DNA of 64,000 nt, from positions 3,714,501 through 3,778,500 of the forward strand of contig NZ_JAFIBU010000001.1 of assembly GCF_017833255.1 (NCBI RefSeq). The letters are read 5' to 3'. Below the pieces are notes generated by a model. It was not told the origin of the DNA. It did no database searches and was given only the letters and a program-made list of their open reading frames with translations. Every line of letters starts with the position of its first letter. Position 1 is the first letter of the stretch. The DNA is from Paenibacillus sp. PvR098. Its GTDB lineage: Bacteria > Bacillota > Bacilli > Paenibacillales > NBRC-103111. Made by a program: the position numbers and the translations under genes. Positions 28,562 to 35,542 of the stretch are shown piece by piece.

Positions 28562-29038
28562 ATGGATGACCGGCAGCTCCAGCTGTGGGTGGAGCAAATA
28601 TCGCTGTCGTCGTTTGGGCTTCCTTTTCAACACCGTGCTCGGTTTAACCGGCGGCTGCGTTCTACAGGTGGGAGATATTTTACCCGAACGCATGATATTG
28701 AGATCAGTTGGCTTCAGTACGAGCAGTTCGGCGAACAAGACGTGGAGAAGATCATCAAGCATGAGCTGTGCCACTACCATTTGCATCTGCGGGGAAGGGG
28801 CTATCAGCATCGGGACATGGACTTTAAACAGCTGCTTGCCAAAGTGGGCGGAACGCGCTACTGCAGGTCGCTGCCCCAGACGCTGCAGCGCAAGGAGCCG
28901 TATCGGTACAAGCTTGTATGTGTGAGCTGCAAGGCAGAGTATCTGCGCAAAAGAAAGGCCGATCCGAAAAAATACGTGTGTGGACATTGCAAGGGCAAAT
29001 TGAGACTGCTCGCACTTGACTTGGAACACCATTCATGA
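28562..29038 (+). CDS. sprT: SprT-family protein
   Basis: 158 aa from ATG 28562 with AAGGATGG upstream; an earlier in-frame GTG at 28517 is less supported. IIKHELCHYHLHLRG contains the HExxH-like zinc motif (HELCH) of SprT/YdcK proteins, and the C-terminal CVSCKAEYLRKRKAD with CGHCKGKL is a zinc ribbon. Spartan-like proteins in eukaryotes remove DNA-protein crosslinks; the bacterial role is not settled. The stop lies in the promoter of the following tRNA genes. Confidence 0.9.
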   Translation: MDDRQLQLWVEQISLSSFGLPFQHRARFNRRLRSTGGRYFTRTHDIEISWLQYEQFGEQDVEKIIKHELCHYHLHLRGRGYQHRDMDFKQLLAKVGGTRYCRSLPQTLQRKEPYRYKLVCVSCKAEYLRKRKADPKKYVCGHCKGKLRLLALDLEHHS

Positions 29039-29044
29039 TAAATT
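29016..29044 (+). promoter_or_regulatory. promoter for tRNA-Asn and tRNA-Ser
   Basis: TTGACT (29016-29021), 17-bp spacer, TAAATT (29039-29044) with TG one base before it (extended -10). It overlaps the end of sprT and stands 12 bp before tRNA-Asn. Confidence 0.5.
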
Positions 29045-29056
29045 AAAAATTGTCGT

Positions 29057-29132
29057 TCCCTGATAGCTCAGTTGGTAGAGCACTCGACTGTTAATCGAGT
29101 TGTCACAGGTTCGAGTCCTGTTCGGGGAGCCA
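29057..29132 (+). tRNA. tRNA-Asn (GTT)
   Basis: Cloverleaf with acceptor TCCCTGA/TCGGGGA, D arm with AGCTCAGTTGGTAGAGC, anticodon loop CTGTTAA and T arm CAGGTTCGAGTCCTG. The CCA end is encoded (29130-29132). Confidence 0.97.
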
Positions 29133-29143
29133 TACTTCATTTT

Positions 29144-29231
29144 GGAGAGATACCCAAGTGGCTCAAGGGGACCCTCTGCTAAGGGGTTAGACTGCGTAAG
29201 TGGTGCGAGGGTTCGAATCCCTCTCTCTCCG
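29144..29231 (+). tRNA. tRNA-Ser (GCT)
   Basis: Class II tRNA with acceptor GGAGAGA/TCTCTCC, anticodon loop CTGCTAA, a long variable arm and GAGGGTTCGAATCCCTC as T arm. CCA is not encoded. Confidence 0.95.
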
Positions 29232-29249
29232 TATATGATACACAAAAGA

Positions 29250-29271
29250 AACCGCCGAAAGGCGGTTTTTT
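29250..29271 (+). terminator. terminator of the Asn-Ser tRNA unit
   Basis: AACCGCC-GAAA-GGCGGTT followed by a T run; GAAA tetraloop. Confidence 0.93.
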
Positions 29272-29614
29272 GTATTATACGGAAATTGGAGAGAATTCGA
29301 TCCCGAGAAAAGATTCGCCGCGGAGTCTCGCGTGAACAAGGCAAGAAAACTATGTTTCCATACAACACCTGCTTTCCGACCCTAATCCCCAGTTTTCACC
29401 CTAATCCGCCCATTAATTCGACAGACTCCCACCATATGCCTGCTCAGCCTACGAACCTTGGTTAGACCAATTGTCTTGCTTGTCGCGGTCTGTATACCGC
29501 AGTATAGAAAAAGTTGTTTCATTTTTCTCTCTAACGGTTAATTGATATATTGGATTCCAGTTTATAAGGAGGGGAATATGTAACCTACAATTACACATTA
29601 GAGGGGAGGTTTTA
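29272..29614. other. intergenic stretch with a start-stop element
   Basis: No supported gene in about 340 bp. A small GCGGT/ACCGC dyad lies at 29485-29500. An SD-like AGGAGGGG (29567-29574) is followed by ATGTAA (29578-29583), a start codon directly joined to a stop. The plus-strand small ORF begins about 40 nt later. Confidence 0.4.
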
Positions 29615-29620
29615 TTGTTA

Positions 29621-29782
29621 ATGAAGCGAAATGTTACTGAAGAGTATTACTGCTTTAAATGTAAAAGAATTGAAAAGGTCAAAGATGCCTCCATAGTTTT
29701 TAAAACAGGATTCAAAAGATTAGAGTTTCAAGATTATCGAGCAGGTTATTGCGCTTTAAGTCCAAACAACCAGCATGATTGA
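29621..29782 (+). CDS. small CxxC protein, hypothetical
   Basis: 53 aa from ATG 29621 with GAGGGGAGG at 29601-29609; an in-frame TTG at 29615 is an alternative. YYCFKCKRIEKVKD has a CxxC pair and a third Cys occurs near residue 44, so it may bind zinc. Basic in the N-terminal half. I do not recognise a family. The ribosome-binding site is strong, which supports translation. It sits in a gene-poor zone between two tRNA clusters, a location often used by inserted or decaying elements. Confidence 0.55.
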   Translation: MKRNVTEEYYCFKCKRIEKVKDASIVFKTGFKRLEFQDYRAGYCALSPNNQHD

Positions 29783-29929
29783 AGAACCTTCGACTCGATA
29801 AATCCGATCCGACTATAGCTTACATTTCTTAAGATAAGGAGGCTTATATTTAAGCTCTCTTCTCTAAGATTCAAATTAGTCCAATTTAGTTAATTAATTC
29901 TATCCCTAAACAGAAGGAAGGAAAATTAT

Positions 29930-30076
29930 ATTTCTTATTCTGAGAATGGACTAGATAAGTTGAGTAATGAGGATCTAATTGTCGTTTATTTAGATGCAAA
30001 GAATCTCACGCTTGATGTTGATTTTATCAACCTGCTGTTAGTTGAAATTAAAAAACGACATCTAGTACCCGTTTAA
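29930..30076 (+). CDS. sda: Sda-like sporulation checkpoint protein, ATT start proposed
   Basis: 48 aa. The body, KLSNEDLIVVYLDAKNLTLD and then DFINLLLVEIKKRHL, aligns well with my memory of B. subtilis Sda (KLSDELLIESY..., DFIELIENEIKRRSL), a helical hairpin that inhibits sporulation kinases such as KinA after DNA damage or replication arrest. No ATG, GTG or TTG lies at a suitable place; the only codon with correct spacing after AAGGAAGG (29914-29921) is ATT 29930. Either a rare ATT start is used, or a start codon was lost and the gene is dying. Confidence 0.7.
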   Translation: MSYSENGLDKLSNEDLIVVYLDAKNLTLDVDFINLLLVEIKKRHLVPV

Positions 30077-30100
30077 AAAAGAGGGCCTAATAAGGTCCTC
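30075..30100 (-). terminator. small stem-loop with minus-strand T run
   Basis: GAGGGCCT (30081-30088) and AGGTCCTC (30093-30100) pair with one wobble around AATA. The A run before it becomes a T run on the minus strand. No gene on that strand is clear, so it may also stabilise the 3' end of the sda-like transcript. Confidence 0.45.
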
Positions 30101-30798
30101 ATCCCGGATCTCGAACTCCTGAATTATTTCCCTTACGATCTATCCAGCGCTTGAATCTGCCCCTGCATTACCGGCTTCATGTCCGCCAGCCCCGGCAGCT
30201 CGAACAAGAGCATGTTTTCTCCAAATCAAGCGCTGGATGTACTCCTGCCCGCGACATATTATCCGCTAATTCCGATCTTACGAACGTATTCAAAGCCATT
30301 TTCACCATGTTTAAACTCATCACACATTCGCGAGACCAATCTCCGATCATCCCATACGCCAAAACACCCGAATTTCCAAGCCATTTCGTGTATTATTTTT
30401 TGAAGTTCATGGCCGCAATCCGACAGACAGCGGCGGAAGATGTAGGGTATGATTGTGAAGGGTTCTGATCATTTCGATCATCTTGTCGATATCGTGCACA
30501 TTTGCAGTTCTAGAAGGACTGAGAGCATATCTCTATAGATGTCGGTAAGTCGATTGCCCGGGAAATATGATCGCAGATGTCGATAATCAAAAAGTTGCTT
30601 CTTTTTGTTGATATCAAGAATAAGCATGACTTTTTGTCGTCTTGCCCCAAGGCTATGAATCAGGATCAGCGAGGCTTGCATCTTATTATTTATTTCGCCA
30701 ACTTTTTATTGCAGCTTACAAGGATTTGAGTCCCCAAGAACCTCCTCTTCCGAAAAAAAGTGCCGAAAAAAGTGCGGAACAAATGTTGAAAAAATATC
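30101..30798. other. gene-poor stretch with an inverted repeat
   Basis: About 700 bp with no supported gene. ATCCAGCGCTTGA (30142-30154) and TCAAGCGCTGGAT (30226-30238) form a perfect 13-bp inverted repeat. On the minus strand between them a GGAG-preceded 26-codon frame begins MLLFELPGLADMKPVMQG, which resembles a coding remnant. The longer frame 30151-30468 has no ribosome-binding site and no motif. Confidence 0.4.
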
Positions 30799-30827
30799 TT
30801 GTCAACCTCTTGGAATTCGGCTATAAT
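30799..30827 (+). promoter_or_regulatory. sigma-A promoter for tRNA-Glu and tRNA-Leu
   Basis: TTGTCA (30799-30804), 17-bp spacer, perfect TATAAT (30822-30827), 42 bp before tRNA-Glu. Confidence 0.85.
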
Positions 30828-30869
30828 AACAATTGTCGCTTAAAAAGGCGGCGGAATTCAATGCAGCAT

Positions 30870-30941
30870 GGCCCGTTGGTCAAGGGGTTAAGACACCTCC
30901 CTTTCACGGAGGTAACAGGGGTTCGAATCCCCTACGGGTCA
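30870..30941 (+). tRNA. tRNA-Glu (TTC)
   Basis: Acceptor GGCCCGT/ACGGGTC, anticodon loop CTTTCAC with TTC, T arm AGGGGTTCGAATCCCCT. CCA is not encoded. Confidence 0.95.
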
Positions 30942-30957
30942 TCCTTTAAACAAACCT

Positions 30958-31040
30958 GCGGTTGTGGTGGAATGGCAGACACGCTATCTTGAGGGGGTAG
31001 TGGGCGTACGCTCGTGGAGGTTCGAGTCCTCTCAACCGCA
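30958..31040 (+). tRNA. tRNA-Leu (GAG), copy 1
   Basis: Class II tRNA, acceptor GCGGTTG/CAACCGC. Anticodon stem CTATC/GGTAG with loop TTGAGGG gives anticodon GAG. It follows tRNA-Glu by 16 bp. Confidence 0.94.
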
Positions 31041-31052
31041 TACCTACCAACC

Positions 31053-31094
31053 AATAAGCCTGGTGGTCCCAACGGATCATCAGGCTTATTTTTT
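31053..31094 (+). terminator. terminator after tRNA-Leu copy 1
   Basis: AATAAGCCTG (31053-31062) pairs with CAGGCTTATT (31081-31090); wobble pairs extend the stem inward, and a T run follows. Confidence 0.92.
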
Positions 31095-31262
31095 GTATTT
31101 AGCACGTTTTTTAAATCGGGGAAGGATTTTTGGAGGCTGGGGCTCAGATATATTATTCTTATCGAATGGACGTAGGGGCTGATGTATTTCCGCCGCCACT
31201 GACCCTGATGCGCTTGGAAACCACGAGAGCCGGTACGGTCAATCGTTCGTTGGCGTTATTGC

Positions 31263-31553
31263 TCATCCAGGTGTATAGCCTCGGCCTATTATATACAAGA
31301 TAATTCCTGCAATGATCGTTGGAGTTAGAGTAAACATGATCGAAAATATCGGCGGCGGACCACCGAAAGAGCCTCTAAACGGATCACCAAAAGAGATCAT
31401 CCCAACCCACTCCCCATGTTGAAATCGTCTATACGGTTTAAAATCGTTTCGCTGGCGGGGTGTTTTATGTTTTAAATATTTTAGAGCGTAAAAGAGAATG
31501 TGGGTAAGATCATATCCGAGCTGTATGAAAATCGAGAATGGATCGTTGTCCAT
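31263..31553 (-). CDS. hypothetical small membrane protein, 96 aa
   Basis: Minus strand from ATG 31553; the frame is open upstream through the tRNA-Leu gene and that part is not coding. The start MDNDPFSIFIQLGYDLTHIL is amphipathic, the middle is basic (KHKTPRQRNDFKPYRRFQ) and a clear C-terminal membrane helix (FSIMFTLTPTIIAGIILYII) ends near the C-terminus. A GTGGGG stretch precedes the ATG closely and AGGAG a little further. No family recognised. The start lies next to the tRNA-Leu promoter on the other strand. Confidence 0.42.
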   Translation of the reverse strand: MDNDPFSIFIQLGYDLTHILFYALKYLKHKTPRQRNDFKPYRRFQHGEWVGMISFGDPFRGSFGGPPPIFSIMFTLTPTIIAGIILYIIGRGYTPG

Positions 31554-31562
31554 TGTCCCCAC

Positions 31563-31591
31563 TTTACTCCTGCTTGAGAAGGAGATATAAT
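31563..31591 (+). promoter_or_regulatory. sigma-A promoter for tRNA-Leu copy 2
   Basis: TTTACT (31563-31568), 17-bp spacer, TATAAT (31586-31591), 13 bp before the tRNA. Confidence 0.75.
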
Positions 31592-31604
31592 GGAACTCAT
31601 ATTC

Positions 31605-31687
31605 GCGGTTGTGGTGGAATGGCAGACACGCTATTTTGAGGGGGTAGTGGGCGTACGCCCGTGGAGGTTCGAGTCCTCTCAACCGCA
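31605..31687 (+). tRNA. tRNA-Leu (GAG), copy 2
   Basis: 83 nt, the same length as copy 1 and differing at two positions: one in the anticodon stem (C to T) and one in the variable arm (T to C). It has its own promoter and terminator. Confidence 0.94.
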
Positions 31688-31703
31688 TATTACATGAACT
31701 TCG

Positions 31704-31735
31704 AGAACCCTGGGGAGCCAAGGGTTCTTTTTTTT
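31704..31735 (+). terminator. terminator after tRNA-Leu copy 2
   Basis: AGAACCCT (31704-31711) pairs with AGGGTTCT (31721-31728), followed by a run of eight or nine T. Confidence 0.93.
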
Positions 31736-31797
31736 AGAGCACATTATTAACTGGTTCAGCATATAAATCAGACATGCCTTGATGGGAGCTGGTTTGT

Positions 31798-32373
31798 TTG
31801 CTGTACCATAAAATCGCCGCACTCATTGCGGGAAGTTTATTGATCGCGGTCGGTGTGAATTGTTTTCTGATGCCATTTAAGGTGTTGGACGGAGGAATCA
31901 TCGGAATTGCTCTCATCATGAACTATTTATTCAAGGTTCAAGTGGGACTTGTTATTATTTTATGCAGTATTCCCATCTTTACATTGGCTTGGTTTTATTG
32001 TCGTGAACTGGTTTACAACAGTTTGCATGGGATGCTGCTGTCCTCTTATTTGATCGACTTGCTGGAACCATTCCATTATTATTTCATCTATTATGTGAAA
32101 TTGAGCCCATGGAGCAGTGCTGTCCTTGGGGGCCTGATTGTTGGCGTAGGTATCGGAATCATGCTGAGATACGACACCAGCACAGGGGGGACGGATTTGT
32201 TTGCTCAATTTCTTTCTCGCTACGTCCCTTTTAATGTGGGAGTCATCATCTTAATGTTGGATACCGTGATCGTTAGCTTTGGAGGACTTCTCTTATCGGC
32301 AGAGACCTTTGTTCTATCCATTATTACGATATCTGTTGGAGGGATGGCCACAACCCTTTGTACGCTCAAATAA
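31798..32373 (+). CDS. YczE/YyaS/YitT-family membrane protein
   Basis: 191 aa from TTG 31798 with GGGAG at 31784-31788. Five to six hydrophobic helices and the family motifs GVNCFLMPFKVLDGGIIGIAL and YDTSTGGTDLFAQ. YitT-type proteins of about 280 aa have a soluble DUF2179 domain after the helices; this protein ends without one, like the shorter YyaS group, so it appears complete. Function in these families is not established; transport is often assumed. Confidence 0.85.
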   Translation: MLYHKIAALIAGSLLIAVGVNCFLMPFKVLDGGIIGIALIMNYLFKVQVGLVIILCSIPIFTLAWFYCRELVYNSLHGMLLSSYLIDLLEPFHYYFIYYVKLSPWSSAVLGGLIVGVGIGIMLRYDTSTGGTDLFAQFLSRYVPFNVGVIILMLDTVIVSFGGLLLSAETFVLSIITISVGGMATTLCTLK

Positions 32374-32438
32374 AACGTACAGCTGGCTTGGGTTGACAGA
32401 CACTCCCCCATGTCAGGGAGAGCTCTGTGTGGAGAAAG

Positions 32439-32711
32439 CTATAAACGCAGCAAGGCTTGCCGCTCGGCCTGCGGTCTGCAGGATTTGCATACACCGATCA
32501 CTCTGCCTCGGCCTGAATAAAAGGACAGCTCCTTAGAGGGAACCTTCTTTTTGCAGTAAGAGCAGCTTTGCTTGGACAAGGGCAGTTTGCTATGGCCGGG
32601 ACGAATGTGCGGCGGTCGGCTGCGTTTCATTCTGAAGGCGAACCAGGCGGCAGCAGCAGCGATCACAAGGATGAGCGCATACAGAAGGTTTTTCTCTTGA
32701 TCACCGAACAT
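32439..32711 (-). CDS. small membrane protein with C-terminal zinc ribbon, hypothetical
   Basis: 90 aa on the minus strand with GGGGAGGA eight nt before the ATG. One N-terminal membrane helix (LLYALILVIAAAAAWFAF) is followed by a basic linker and a four-Cys pattern CSYCKKK ... CKSC, which suggests a zinc ribbon on the cytoplasmic side. No named family recognised. It is convergent with the YitT-family gene; 65 bp separate them. Confidence 0.75.
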   Translation of the reverse strand: MFGDQEKNLLYALILVIAAAAAWFAFRMKRSRPPHIRPGHSKLPLSKQSCSYCKKKVPSKELSFYSGRGRVIGVCKSCRPQAERQALLRL

Positions 32712-32803
32712 GTTGTCCTCCCCTCATTGTTGGACCGTTGATGGACATGACTTCCCAACCCACTATTTCGCTAAACGGGGCTGATTCCCTTTTTTCGGGT
32801 GTG

Positions 32804-32832
32804 TTGTCTGCTCTTCGGTTTTCTAGTATACT
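32804..32832 (+). promoter_or_regulatory. sigma-A promoter for the YjfB-like gene
   Basis: TTGTCT (32804-32809), 17-bp spacer, TATACT (32827-32832), 37 bp before the proposed start. Confidence 0.7.
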
Positions 32833-32869
32833 GAACCCATCTTACATTATGAATGAAGGGGATGCGAAT

Positions 32870-33049
32870 ATGCAGCTGAATGGGGCATTGAATGCGATCT
32901 CGAGCGGTGACGCTTTGAAGCAAGCGGTCGGGATTACGCTGCTCAGCAAAATGAAGGATACGCAAACCGAGCAGATGGCAGTGATGCTGCAGGATTTCGC
33001 TGCTGCGCAGCATTCGTATTTAGGCAAGAGCCTGGATATTCGAGTATAA
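32870..33049 (+). CDS. YjfB-like small protein
   Basis: 59 aa from ATG 32870 with GAAGGGGA eight nt upstream and a promoter at 32804. The longer in-frame extension runs through the promoter and is rejected. LKQAVGITLLSKMKDTQTEQMAVMLQDF resembles the YjfB family (PF14070), annotated as putative motility proteins: a helix with repeated QxxQ/M pattern. It is acid-balanced and soluble. Function is unknown. Monocistronic, with no gene close downstream. Confidence 0.72.
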   Translation: MQLNGALNAISSGDALKQAVGITLLSKMKDTQTEQMAVMLQDFAAAQHSYLGKSLDIRV

Positions 33050-33393
33050 CATAGAACGTACATAAGATGTTGGAAACCAGAGGATCGATACATAAGGTGA
33101 AGAGTTGGTTTAAAGCCGCGTGCCTTGACTTCGTTTGCGTCACATAGTCAAGACAAAAGCCTGTCAGATGGTTTGGCGGGCGGCATCTGGCTAGAGGCGC
33201 TGAACGGAGGTCAAGAAGCCTGCGGTTTTTTCGCGTTCTGATCCGGAGTAAGATAGGGAAGGCTTACAGTAAACGATTGAAGGCAGAAGTCTACAAGGAA
33301 TGCCGACGATCCAAGGCGGCTGAAAGGTTTAGTGTAACAAAATATGCCTCATCAACCGATAAAAAAGGAAAGAGATAGGAGGTTTCACGATTC
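33050..33393 (+). promoter_or_regulatory. structured leader region before the SLH gene
   Basis: No gene in about 340 bp. CCGC (33116-33119) and GCGG (33221-33224), CTTGAC (33124-33129) and GTCAAG (33210-33215) form a basal stem, closed by a T run at 33225-33231. CTTGACT can instead pair with AGTCAAG (33146-33152). GTCAGATG/CATCTGGC (33163-33170 and 33184-33191) is a third stem. This looks like a terminator with a competing fold. It matches no riboswitch class I could recall. Confidence 0.45.
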
Positions 33394-34815
33394 ATGAGAA
33401 AAACTAGCAGCCCTGTGTGGCGCAAGCTCGTGCTTCTGGTTTCATTCACTCTTTTGCTGTCGTTACTGCCGGCGCCTGCTTTAAGTGCGGACAGCGGCTT
33501 CAGGGATGTAGATCCACAGCGTTACGCTTGGGCGATAAGCTCCATTCGTCAGATGACGGACAAGCAGGTGTTGACCGGATATCCCGATGGTCTGTTTAGG
33601 CCCGGCCAAACGATCAGCAAAGCAGAGTGGACGGTGATGATCCACCGTTTGTTTAATAAGTACCGCCCCAATCAGTATGCCGTGGGAATGGAGAAAATCA
33701 GCTATTTTACGGACGTGCCAACGCTGCACTGGGCACATCGGCCCATTACCGATATCTATGATGCTTCCTTTCGGATCGGCGGTTACGGTGTAAGCCGAAC
33801 GGGGGATCTGGCCTTCCGGCCCGATCAAGCAATGAGCCGATTGCAGCTTGCGCAGATGCTCTATTCCTTCTTTAATTCGCGGTTGATGGACCGCCGGCTG
33901 AGTGAAAACGATGTGTGCGCTGTATTGATGGAATTTAAAGATGTCCCTGTGAGGCTGTTTACGGACGCGGCAGAATATGATTCCGCTCAAGCCGATGGAC
34001 GATACGAAGCGGGAGGCTTGATGGACATCGAAAGCACCAATGTATATCCGTCCCTCTTTCTAGGCAATCATGCCAGCAACTGTAAGTTCGGAGACGACTT
34101 GCTCTCGAATGTGCAATCTACGGCGCTGATCAGTCTAAAGGCTAACGGCATCATGACACCGAACGACGATGGATACTTCCGGCCGAAGGACCGGGTAACC
34201 CGTGCGGAGGCGGTGACGATTCTTGAACGGATTTACAACTATCTTAATAATAATGGCTTACTCTCGGATTATACGTCGGTTGATCTCAAGGCTTCTGGTT
34301 CAAGTGGCGGTTTAAGCGGAACGGGCGGGGGATCGCCCACATCAGGAGGCGGCTCCTTCAACAACAATCCGAGCAGCAATGTCATCGTTCCGCCGAACCC
34401 TGGCGGGGGAGCTGGAAGCGCGGGCAGCTCAGGCGGCGTGAATAACCCAAACCCGGAGTGGTCGGATAAATCGGTGATCCGTGTAACGGATTATTTTAAT
34501 GATCAGGGGATTATCGTGAAGAACGTGAAGCTGTCCGGGGAAATTGAGACGGCGGTTCAGCCTAACGGGAAAAACTACTTGACCATCGATCTGAAGTCGC
34601 AGGAGAAGGTTGATCTGTACATTGTTTTGGACGGGCGCGTGGGCTTCGTCAAGCAAGAGGAGCTGCCGCTTACTTTGCCTTTGAACGGCATTGGGATTGT
34701 GGGTATCCGTTCGCAAAAGCGGGATATGAATTCGCCGCGGACAACCGAGTACAACGCCACTTTGAGTGTGGGCTTGTACGACGAGGATCCGGGAACCGGA
34801 AAAAAACGGAAGTAG
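33394..34815 (+). CDS. secreted S-layer-homology (SLH) domain protein
   Basis: 473 aa. ATG 33394 with AGGAGG about 13 nt upstream. A signal peptide with a basic start and long hydrophobic core ends near residue 32 (APALSADS). SLH-like units follow at about 36-85 (GFRDVDPQRYAWAISSIRQM), 105-155 (YFTDVPTLHWAHRPITDIYD) and 210-275 (DGYFRPKDRVTRAEAVTIL). A Gly/Ser-rich linker (about 297-355) leads to a beta-rich C-terminal domain of about 115 residues. SLH units bind pyruvylated secondary wall polymer, so it is likely surface-anchored. The C-terminal function is unknown. Confidence 0.88.
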   Translation: MRKTSSPVWRKLVLLVSFTLLLSLLPAPALSADSGFRDVDPQRYAWAISSIRQMTDKQVLTGYPDGLFRPGQTISKAEWTVMIHRLFNKYRPNQYAVGMEKISYFTDVPTLHWAHRPITDIYDASFRIGGYGVSRTGDLAFRPDQAMSRLQLAQMLYSFFNSRLMDRRLSENDVCAVLMEFKDVPVRLFTDAAEYDSAQADGRYEAGGLMDIESTNVYPSLFLGNHASNCKFGDDLLSNVQSTALISLKANGIMTPNDDGYFRPKDRVTRAEAVTILERIYNYLNNNGLLSDYTSVDLKASGSSGGLSGTGGGSPTSGGGSFNNNPSSNVIVPPNPGGGAGSAGSSGGVNNPNPEWSDKSVIRVTDYFNDQGIIVKNVKLSGEIETAVQPNGKNYLTIDLKSQEKVDLYIVLDGRVGFVKQEELPLTLPLNGIGIVGIRSQKRDMNSPRTTEYNATLSVGLYDEDPGTGKKRK

Positions 34816-34820
34816 TCTGG

Positions 34821-34857
34821 GAAGGCTTCCTTACCCTTGGGGGAATGGAGGCCTTTT
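34821..34857 (+). terminator. terminator after the SLH gene
   Basis: AAGGCTTCC (34821-34829) pairs with GGAGGCCTT (34846-34854) with one wobble, followed by TTT. Confidence 0.85.
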
Positions 34858-34885
34858 TGCCGAGTACTAGGCCCACACAACAAAA

Positions 34886-34911
34886 ATCCCTCTCAGGCAG
34901 CGGAGAGGGAT
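34886..34911 (-). terminator. terminator of the DUF2621-like gene
   Basis: ATCCCTCTC (34886-34894) and GAGAGGGAT (34903-34911) form a perfect 9-bp stem; on the minus strand TTTTTG follows it. Confidence 0.9.
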
Positions 34912-34923
34912 GGCAAGGACGTT

Positions 34924-35373
34924 TTACTGAAGCAGATGCTTGTAGGCGGTGTAGTCGATTTGTTTTTTGTCGAGGAAGGAAGTCAGGCTCTTGTAATCGC
35001 GTTTCGGCGTTGCGAGAATGTAACCCTTGATGCAGTGATCCTGCGTGACTTCAGTAGCCTTATCCTCCAGGGCCACTTGTCCGATTTGGGCGGCGATGGA
35101 GTGCCTGGCGATGTCGCGGAACGGCGTGGGAACCGGTTCAACGAGTATTTCGAGGAAGGCTTTGGATTCCTCGGTCCATAGATGGCGGGATGACTCGACA
35201 TAGTGATTTTGCCAGTCGAGCTTGGATTTGCCGTCATTTCCCATTGGAAGCACCTTCAAAAATTTACGGAACATAAAATAGCCGCCGACCGACATGAAGA
35301 ACAGCAGCACAAACACCCAAAACATAATAAACCACATAAACCCCGAAGGCGGGGCGGAACTGGATAAGAACAT
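34924..35373 (-). CDS. DUF2621-family membrane protein
   Basis: 149 aa on the minus strand from ATG 35373 with GAGGTG nine nt upstream; a longer frame to 35406 is less likely. One N-terminal membrane helix (FMWFIMFWVFVLLFFMSVGG) is followed by a cytoplasmic helical region with DWQNHYVESSRHLWTEE and two late conserved-looking blocks (PFRDIARHSIAAQIG and CIKGYILATPKRDYKSL). I recall this as the DUF2621 group (YneK-like) of spore formers. Function unknown. Confidence 0.75.
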   Translation of the reverse strand: MFLSSSAPPSGFMWFIMFWVFVLLFFMSVGGYFMFRKFLKVLPMGNDGKSKLDWQNHYVESSRHLWTEESKAFLEILVEPVPTPFRDIARHSIAAQIGQVALEDKATEVTQDHCIKGYILATPKRDYKSLTSFLDKKQIDYTAYKHLLQ

Positions 35374-35542
35374 CGTACATTTCACCTCGCTTCCATTATA
35401 CCTCAAACTTGGGCTGCAGGAAAACGGCTGCCGAGGACGGTTAGGGGGCTTTTTTGCAAGAGAAACATTTCCTATCCTAGATTTCCGGAAGCAATCCTAG
35501 TAAAATAGAGAGATGTGATATGAAAAGGAGTGAATCCCGGTC

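Noticed and set aside
29850-29929. DnaA boxes controlling the sda-like ORF
   Set aside because: No sequence close to TTATNCACA was found upstream.
30151-30468. 105-aa plus-strand frame
   Set aside because: No ribosome-binding site, no motif and contains one arm of an inverted repeat.
31554-31721. Upstream part of the minus-strand frame at 31263-31721
   Set aside because: It runs through tRNA-Leu and its promoter; only the part from ATG 31553 can be coding.
33111-33231. Known riboswitch classes (SAM, TPP, c-di-GMP-I and -II, ydaO, T-box, preQ1)
   Set aside because: None of their conserved core sequences could be found; kept as an unclassified leader.
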